Of a DNA stretch of 9,810 nt, positions 6,738 through 9,810 are shown piece by piece. Both the position numbers and the translations under genes were made by a program. How positions within the stretch are numbered: the stretch's first letter is position 1; every line of letters begins with the position of its first letter. The stretch covers positions 1 to 9,810 of the forward strand of contig JAUVIQ010000107.1 of assembly GCA_030592655.1 (NCBI GenBank). Direction: 5' to 3'. This DNA comes from Planctomycetales bacterium. GTDB lineage: Bacteria; Planctomycetota; Phycisphaerae; SM23-33. Below the pieces are notes generated by a model. That model was not told where the DNA came from, did not search any database, and saw nothing but the letters and a program-made list of their open reading frames with translations.

Positions 6738-6764
6738 CGGTAAAATCCTTCACTCGCACTTTCG

Positions 6765-6794
6765 ATTATCCAAAAACCAGCAACACAAAGTCAA
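6765..6794 (-). promoter_or_regulatory. Sigma70-like promoter of the TsaC fusion-rpiB operon
   Basis: On the minus strand, TTGACT (6789-6794, 5 of 6), an 18-nt spacer and GATAAT (6765-6770, 5 of 6). The expected start near 6758 leaves a leader of about 20 nt that contains the AAGGA ribosome-binding site. Confidence 0.6.
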
Positions 6795-6801
6795 GTAATG
6801 C

Positions 6802-6843
6802 TCGTAATTGGTAATTCGTAATTCGTAAATGGTAATCGGTAAT
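6802..6843. repeat. Heptanucleotide tandem array, consensus (T)(C/G)GTAAT x6
   Basis: Six contiguous 7-nt units: TCGTAAT, TGGTAAT, TCGTAAT, TCGTAAA, TGGTAAT, CGGTAAT. The array begins 8 bp upstream of the -35 of the TsaC fusion operon. It resembles in form the short tandem heptanucleotide repeats known from heterocystous cyanobacteria. Its function is unknown. Confidence 0.85.
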
Positions 6844-6863
6844 CTGGCCTCTTTCCCATTTCC

Positions 6864-6899
6864 CCCTACGCCCTATGCCCTATGCCCTATGCCCTAATG
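6864..6899. repeat. Heptanucleotide tandem array, consensus CCCTATG x5
   Basis: Units CCCTACG, CCCTATG three times in a row, then CCCTAATG. The array ends 7 bp before the -35 of the tRNA-Gly promoter. It is a second, unrelated 7-nt repeat only 20 bp from the first. The 20 bp between them hold nothing I recognise. Confidence 0.85.
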
Positions 6900-6906
6900 A
6901 AAAGGT

Positions 6907-6934
6907 TGGACAAGTCGGCCAAAAAATGTATGAT
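6907..6934 (+). promoter_or_regulatory. Sigma70-like promoter of tRNA-Gly
   Basis: TGGACA (6907-6912, 5 of 6), a 16-nt spacer and TATGAT (6929-6934, 5 of 6). Transcription would start about 11 nt before the mature tRNA. Confidence 0.55.
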
Positions 6935-6951
6935 TTTTATTGGAAAGTTTT

Positions 6952-7023
<72 letters not shown>

Positions 7024-7093
7024 TTGGTTCTATGGTGGACTGGTTGATCTATTCGGACATATGGGGGAGGGGGTAATAAAAAAATATCTCATC

Positions 7094-7122
7094 TTGACAT
7101 ATTCGCCGTTTGCCGTTAGTCT
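7094..7122 (+). promoter_or_regulatory. Candidate promoter of the pseudopilin gene
   Basis: A perfect TTGACA (7094-7099), a 17-nt spacer and a weak -10, TAGTCT (3 of 6). The leader would be about 95 nt and includes the A/T hairpin AGAAAAA-GG-TTTTTTCT (7166-7182), whose role is unknown. The rest of 7024-7224 holds nothing else I can identify. Confidence 0.4.
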
Positions 7123-7224
7123 TAATGGTTGTATGGCCTGAAAACGCATATCCGTTTCCATATTTAGAAAAAGGTTTTTTCTGAACTCGCTGTAGTTAAC
7201 AGGCGAAGTTGAAAGGATTGGATC

Positions 7225-8016
7225 ATGTCATATCTTTCAAGTCGTGTACGAGTGCTATCGCACCGGGCCTTTACACTTGTGGAACTACTCGTCGTCGTGG
7301 CCATTATCGCTCTGCTGGTGTCGATTCTACTGCCTTCGCTGGGACGGGCTAAGGCAGTAACGCGTATGGTAATGTGCCAGACCAATCTGAATGCCATCGG
7401 AAAGGCCGCTTTCTTGTATGCGTCCAACAATGACGACTACATTCCCCGTGGTGCAGCGAATAACTGCAATTCGCCCGGCGCCAATCTCGGGTGCTATCAA
7501 TTTGCCGTTAAGTTCTCCCAGTACGTGGGCGGACCGGTAATCCCGTTTGAGTACGACGATGACTGGGCTGAGCAGTACAACTTCTTCAAAAACATCCCTG
7601 TGTACAGGTGTCCCAGCTTCCAGGACAGGGAGTACGTGCTAACCTACGTATTGAACGCCCGGAACTTTGATTACCCCCCCGGCTACAAGGAAGACTGCAC
7701 CTCCAAGCTGGAGGAGATGCCTCGCGCCCCCGCCGAGATAGCCTATATCTGTGGATTGAACCCCGCCAACCCGTCCCTGGGACCCTCCGGCTGTTTCGGG
7801 TCCTACGACTTCTGGGACAATGGTTCGGGCGGGTGGTATTCGCCGCAATTAACCTTTGACCGCAACGGCGATCCCAGCGACTGCCCCAGAATTCTCCGAT
7901 ACGACGATGATCGGCACTTCGGACGGATAACGCTGGTCTTCTTCGACGGCCACACCGAGAACCGAAAGATCACTCCTGAAGAGATGCCTGAAGAATTATT
8001 CTTTCCCGAATGGTAA
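7225..8016 (+). CDS. Prepilin-type N-terminal methylation domain protein (pseudopilin-like, H-X9-DG)
   Basis: A complete 263-residue secreted pseudopilin-like protein of the type expanded in planctomycetes, exported and processed by prepilin peptidase in a type II secretion/type IV pilus system. A basic leader (residues 1-15) ends HRA, followed by FTLVELLVVVAIIALLVSIL, the methylation motif and hydrophobic helix with the conserved Glu20. The residue before cleavage is Ala15 instead of the usual Gly. The C-terminal half is Cys/Tyr/Asp/Pro-rich and holds an exact H-X9-DG signature (His231 to Asp241-Gly242). AAAGGA (7212-7217) lies 7 nt before the ATG. It shares layout with the partial gene at 1-597 but has no secreted partner immediately downstream; it converges on a membrane-protein gene. 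The substrate or structural role is unknown. Confidence 0.9.
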   Translation: MSYLSSRVRVLSHRAFTLVELLVVVAIIALLVSILLPSLGRAKAVTRMVMCQTNLNAIGKAAFLYASNNDDYIPRGAANNCNSPGANLGCYQFAVKFSQYVGGPVIPFEYDDDWAEQYNFFKNIPVYRCPSFQDREYVLTYVLNARNFDYPPGYKEDCTSKLEEMPRAPAEIAYICGLNPANPSLGPSGCFGSYDFWDNGSGGWYSPQLTFDRNGDPSDCPRILRYDDDRHFGRITLVFFDGHTENRKITPEEMPEELFFPEW

Positions 8017-8017
8017 G

Positions 8018-8038
8018 GGAAAAGCAGAACGGTTTTCC
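8018..8038. terminator. Weak hairpin between converging genes
   Basis: GGAAAA (8018-8023) and TTTTCC (8033-8038) form a 6-bp stem in the 35-nt gap between the pseudopilin and membrane-protein genes. T-rich on one side and A-rich on the other, it could serve both strands, but it is short. Confidence 0.3.
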
Positions 8039-8051
8039 ATTAGCCAGCGCC

Positions 8052-8609
8052 TTATCCGGGGATATGGGTTCTCATTCCGTCGCGCAGTTTCGGGCCTCGC
8101 ATCAGGCGTGCCCGCGCGCTGATCATCCAGAGAAGCGACGTTACCCACATCACAATGGCAATGGCAACGGCTACGCACAGTGATGTCCAACCGGTGGTCT
8201 GATATGACGAGGCGAAAACGCGATTTGCATCAATACGGTAAGGCATCTGCCCCGCCAGACCCGCCCAGACAGCCAAAACAGTGGCTGCCATCGTCTGGCA
8301 AATGGCGCAGACCCATGGGCAGGAGATACTCCATCGCTGCCGACCCGACCCGACAATCAATCCCAGGCTAAGCAGGAGCCACAGCACTCCGACCAGGTCG
8401 AATACCGGTGCGGCGTGGATGAAAGCGTTCCGCAACCACTGCGTAACGAGCGGAAGCGAGGATACGGATTCGCCCGCATATCGGGAAACTTCATTGACCA
8501 GATACCGCGTTACACCAACCACGAGCACCCAGATAATATAGGATATGCCCGCAAAGGACATCGCCAAACCGACGTCAACACGAGATGTACGCCGAACTCG
8601 CCCAAGCAT
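8052..8609 (-). CDS. Small multi-pass inner-membrane protein, unknown function
   Basis: I do not recognise this 185-residue protein. It has four clear hydrophobic segments: about 19-38, 70-88, 97-119 and 140-163. The N-terminus is basic (LGRVRRTSRVD). Between helices 1 and 2 lies a soluble stretch of about 30 residues. The tail after helix 4 is strongly basic (SARARLMRGPKLRDGMR), suggesting both ends are cytoplasmic by the positive-inside rule. Cys97, Cys101 and Cys104 cluster at the start of helix 3. The frame stays open for 157 codons upstream, but that part runs through an inverted repeat and opposite a real plus-strand gene, so I start at the ATG 8609. This start has no Shine-Dalgarno, but a good promoter ends 6 nt before it, pointing to a leaderless mRNA. 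Met17 (8561) is an alternative. Confidence 0.75.
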   Translation of the reverse strand: MLGRVRRTSRVDVGLAMSFAGISYIIWVLVVGVTRYLVNEVSRYAGESVSSLPLVTQWLRNAFIHAAPVFDLVGVLWLLLSLGLIVGSGRQRWSISCPWVCAICQTMAATVLAVWAGLAGQMPYRIDANRVFASSYQTTGWTSLCVAVAIAIVMWVTSLLWMISARARLMRGPKLRDGMRTHIPG

Positions 8610-8615
8610 GACGAT

Positions 8616-8644
8616 ATTAGAACACGCCGAAGCCAGAAGGTCAA
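8616..8644 (-). promoter_or_regulatory. Leaderless-type promoter of the membrane-protein gene
   Basis: On the minus strand, TTGACC (8639-8644, 5 of 6), a 17-nt spacer and TCTAAT (8616-8621, 5 of 6). The -10 ends 6 nt before the ATG at 8609, so transcription is predicted to start at the start codon. Confidence 0.55.
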
Positions 8645-8665
8645 AGATTCTTCGCAGGCACAGAA

Positions 8666-8787
8666 AAAAATCAGCAGGGATGCAGGGGATGCAAGGGATG
8701 GAAAATAATTGACCAAAAACAGAAAAAGGCTGCATTCTTTTAATTACATCTTTATCCCTTGCATCCCCTGCATCCCTGCTGATTTTT
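8666..8787. repeat. Perfect 34-bp inverted repeat with internal 9-nt periodicity
   Basis: Arms 8666-8699 and 8754-8787 are exact reverse complements, separated by 54 bp. Each arm contains AAAAATCAGCAGGGATGCA and near-tandem units of GGGATGCA with 8-9 nt spacing. It sits between two divergent genes, downstream of neither, so it is unlikely to be a terminator for them. No coding capacity is credible across it. It looks like a dispersed REP/MITE-type repeat; that is inference. Confidence 0.85.
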
Positions 8788-8814
8788 GATTTTTGTGGGG
8801 GTGAGAAAATTACC

Positions 8815-8843
8815 TTGTAGGCATCAGTACAGTCATCTATAAT
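8815..8843 (+). promoter_or_regulatory. Sigma70-like promoter of the small membrane protein/HTH gene pair
   Basis: TTGTAG (8815-8820, 3 of 6), a 17-nt spacer and a perfect TATAAT (8838-8843). The start near 8850 gives a leader of about 50 nt to the ATG at 8899. Confidence 0.5.
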
Positions 8844-8898
8844 CGGCGTTTGCGTCGATGAGGTAATTTTGTGTATAGGGACTAAGGGCGTACCGCTC

Positions 8899-9330
8899 AT
8901 GGCTGAATTGTCGAAGCAAACAATTTCAGACGGAAGCAAAACCGTAGCCCGCTGGCTTATGGTGATACTGCTGGCGGTTATTGTCGTCATGCTGGGAAGT
9001 GAGTTATTTTCCTCGCCGTCGGCATCGGCCGATTCCAAAACAGGTTGGGCGAGCGGCAAAGAGGGGAAAGTTTTTGCCATCGCCGGACAAATCTCGAAGG
9101 ATACGTATGGGCTGTACCTTGTCGATATGAAAAATAGTACGATATGCGTGTATCGGCTTACGAATAACGGCCAGCTGAAACTGGCGGCGGCCAGAACGTT
9201 TATTTACGATTGCCAGTTGGATTCATATAATACCGAACCGTTACCAAAGGACGTTGCGAAACTGGTCGCAAAGGCCAGACGCCTGAAAGATATAAATACT
9301 ACCACCAGACCTGATAGCGGGTCTCGGTGA
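8899..9330 (+). CDS. Small single-pass membrane-anchored protein, unknown function
   Basis: A 143-residue protein with one membrane segment (about 17-37, RWLMVILLAVIVVMLGSELF) after a short, mildly charged N-terminus, then a Ser/Ala linker and a folded domain outside the membrane at about 55-128. The domain alternates short hydrophobic strands (GKVFAIAGQI, YGLYLVDMKN, TICVYRLT, LKLAAARTFIYDCQLDSYNTEP) and ends in a basic helix. This looks like a small beta meander. I cannot name the family, but the regular strands and clean ribosome-binding site indicate a real gene. AAGGG lies 10 nt before the ATG; an in-frame TTG at 8869 is rejected because it would add 10 unlikely residues. The next gene follows after 44 nt on the same strand, so the two are probably co-transcribed. 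Confidence 0.75.
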   Translation: MAELSKQTISDGSKTVARWLMVILLAVIVVMLGSELFSSPSASADSKTGWASGKEGKVFAIAGQISKDTYGLYLVDMKNSTICVYRLTNNGQLKLAAARTFIYDCQLDSYNTEPLPKDVAKLVAKARRLKDINTTTRPDSGSR

Positions 9331-9374
9331 ACCGAAGCAAGCCCCCAAAAGGGCAAACCAGGGAGTGTTTTATT

Positions 9375-9810
9375 ATGGCCGATAAGATGTACTACAGCGA
9401 AGAAGAGGCGATTCAGAAATTAGGTCTTACCAAGGAGCAGCTGGAAGGACTTGTCGGCGAAGGGAAGCTTCGCGCCTATCCCGACGGGGCCGGCAGGATG
9501 TTCAAGTCCGACGATGTCAACGCCCTTGCTCCTTCCGGCGGCGAAGTTGAACTGACCCCCGCTGAAGAATCCACCGAAGACGTGATAACCCTTTCCGAAG
9601 CCGAGGAAATAACCACCGCACCCGGAAAGGCCGATACGGTAATCACCTCCGAAGGTATCAGCATTTTCGATGAAGAGGACCTCGATGTAGTCGCCGACCC
9701 AATGGCCAAGACCACTATCGCCCCCAGCATGGAAGACCAGATTTCACTCGAAGGCGTCGGTAGCGGTTCGGGTTTGCTGGACCTTACCCGCGAAAGCGAC
9801 GACACCTCAC
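9375..9810 (+). CDS. HTH (MerR/excisionase-like) domain protein with acidic region, 5' part
   Basis: An open frame of 145 codons with no stop before the window end. GGGAG (9361-9365) is spaced 9 nt before the ATG. Residues about 6-51 resemble the short winged helix-turn-helix of MerR/excisionase-type proteins: YSEEEAIQKLGLTKEQLEGL, then VGEGKLRAYPDGAGRMFKSDDV. DNA binding is therefore possible, although the same fold serves in protein contacts. Residues about 52-145 are strongly acidic and Thr/Ser/Pro-rich and look disordered, with TSEGISIFDEEDLDVV and GSGSGLLDLTRESDD. The C-terminus is missing, so total length and any membrane segment are unknown. Its upstream neighbour is the small membrane protein; a membrane-linked regulatory pair is possible but not shown. 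Confidence 0.75.
   Translation, partial: MADKMYYSEEEAIQKLGLTKEQLEGLVGEGKLRAYPDGAGRMFKSDDVNALAPSGGEVELTPAEESTEDVITLSEAEEITTAPGKADTVITSEGISIFDEEDLDVVADPMAKTTIAPSMEDQISLEGVGSGSGLLDLTRESDDTS

Noticed and set aside
6117..6743. Plus-strand 208-codon frame
   Set aside because: It is antisense to the well-supported TsaC-phosphatase fusion; its composition is Arg/Pro/Gly-rich, as expected for a shadow frame.
6802..6899. CRISPR array or telomere-like sequence
   Set aside because: The units are 7 nt with no spacers and there are no cas genes, so these are simple tandem repeats.
8610..9080. 157-codon N-terminal extension of the minus-strand membrane protein
   Set aside because: It crosses the 34-bp inverted repeat and runs opposite the coding gene at 8899-9330. 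It has low-complexity repeat-derived sequence, and a promoter is visible immediately upstream of the ATG at 8609.
9341..9354. GCCC/GGGC hairpin between the last two genes as a terminator
   Set aside because: The stem is 4 bp with no T-run, and the genes are close and on the same strand, so read-through is more likely.

Overview
The window looks like chromosomal DNA of a Planctomycetota bacterium, most likely of the Phycisphaerae type. This is inferred from gene content: two secreted pseudopilin-like proteins (one with a prepilin N-terminus and an H-X9-DG signature), a PEP-CTERM surface protein, a XylR-like regulator with a LacI-type sensor fused to an AraC-type DNA-binding domain, and a secreted protein with a carbohydrate-binding-like front end. 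Base composition looks uniform. I see no phage genes, transposase, CRISPR array or rRNA.

Left part (1-4943): the 3' part of a pseudopilin-like gene is followed after 16 nt by a secreted 616-residue protein, so the two are probably one transcription unit. This unit converges on a minus-strand XylR-type regulator. The 2461-2654 gap between them is filled by a REP-like palindrome whose terminal repeats contain the stop codons of both genes. The regulator is divergent from a PEP-CTERM gene, and their shared intergenic region holds promoters in both directions and two candidate operators. A sugar-responsive regulator controlling extracellular carbohydrate-related proteins is the simplest reading, but it is inference.

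Middle part (4944-7023): hairpins separate the PEP-CTERM gene from a converging minus-strand housekeeping operon. That operon encodes a fusion of TsaC/Sua5 (tRNA t6A synthesis) with a low-molecular-weight phosphatase whose active-site loop is of the protein-arginine-phosphatase type, followed by ribose-5-phosphate isomerase B with a 4-nt ATGA overlap. Upstream lies a tRNA-Gly(CCC) gene reading the other way. Between the two divergent promoters are two different 7-nt tandem repeat arrays.

Right part (7024-9810): a complete pseudopilin gene converges on a small four-helix membrane protein gene that appears to have a leaderless promoter. A perfect 34-bp inverted repeat lies between that gene and a plus-strand pair: a small single-pass membrane protein and an HTH-domain protein with an acidic region, which runs off the window.

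I found no clear-cut new multi-gene system. The best leads are the REP-like and heptamer repeats and their placement, the TsaC-arginine phosphatase fusion next to rpiB, the two apparently leaderless minus-strand promoters, and the uncharacterised pair at the right end.
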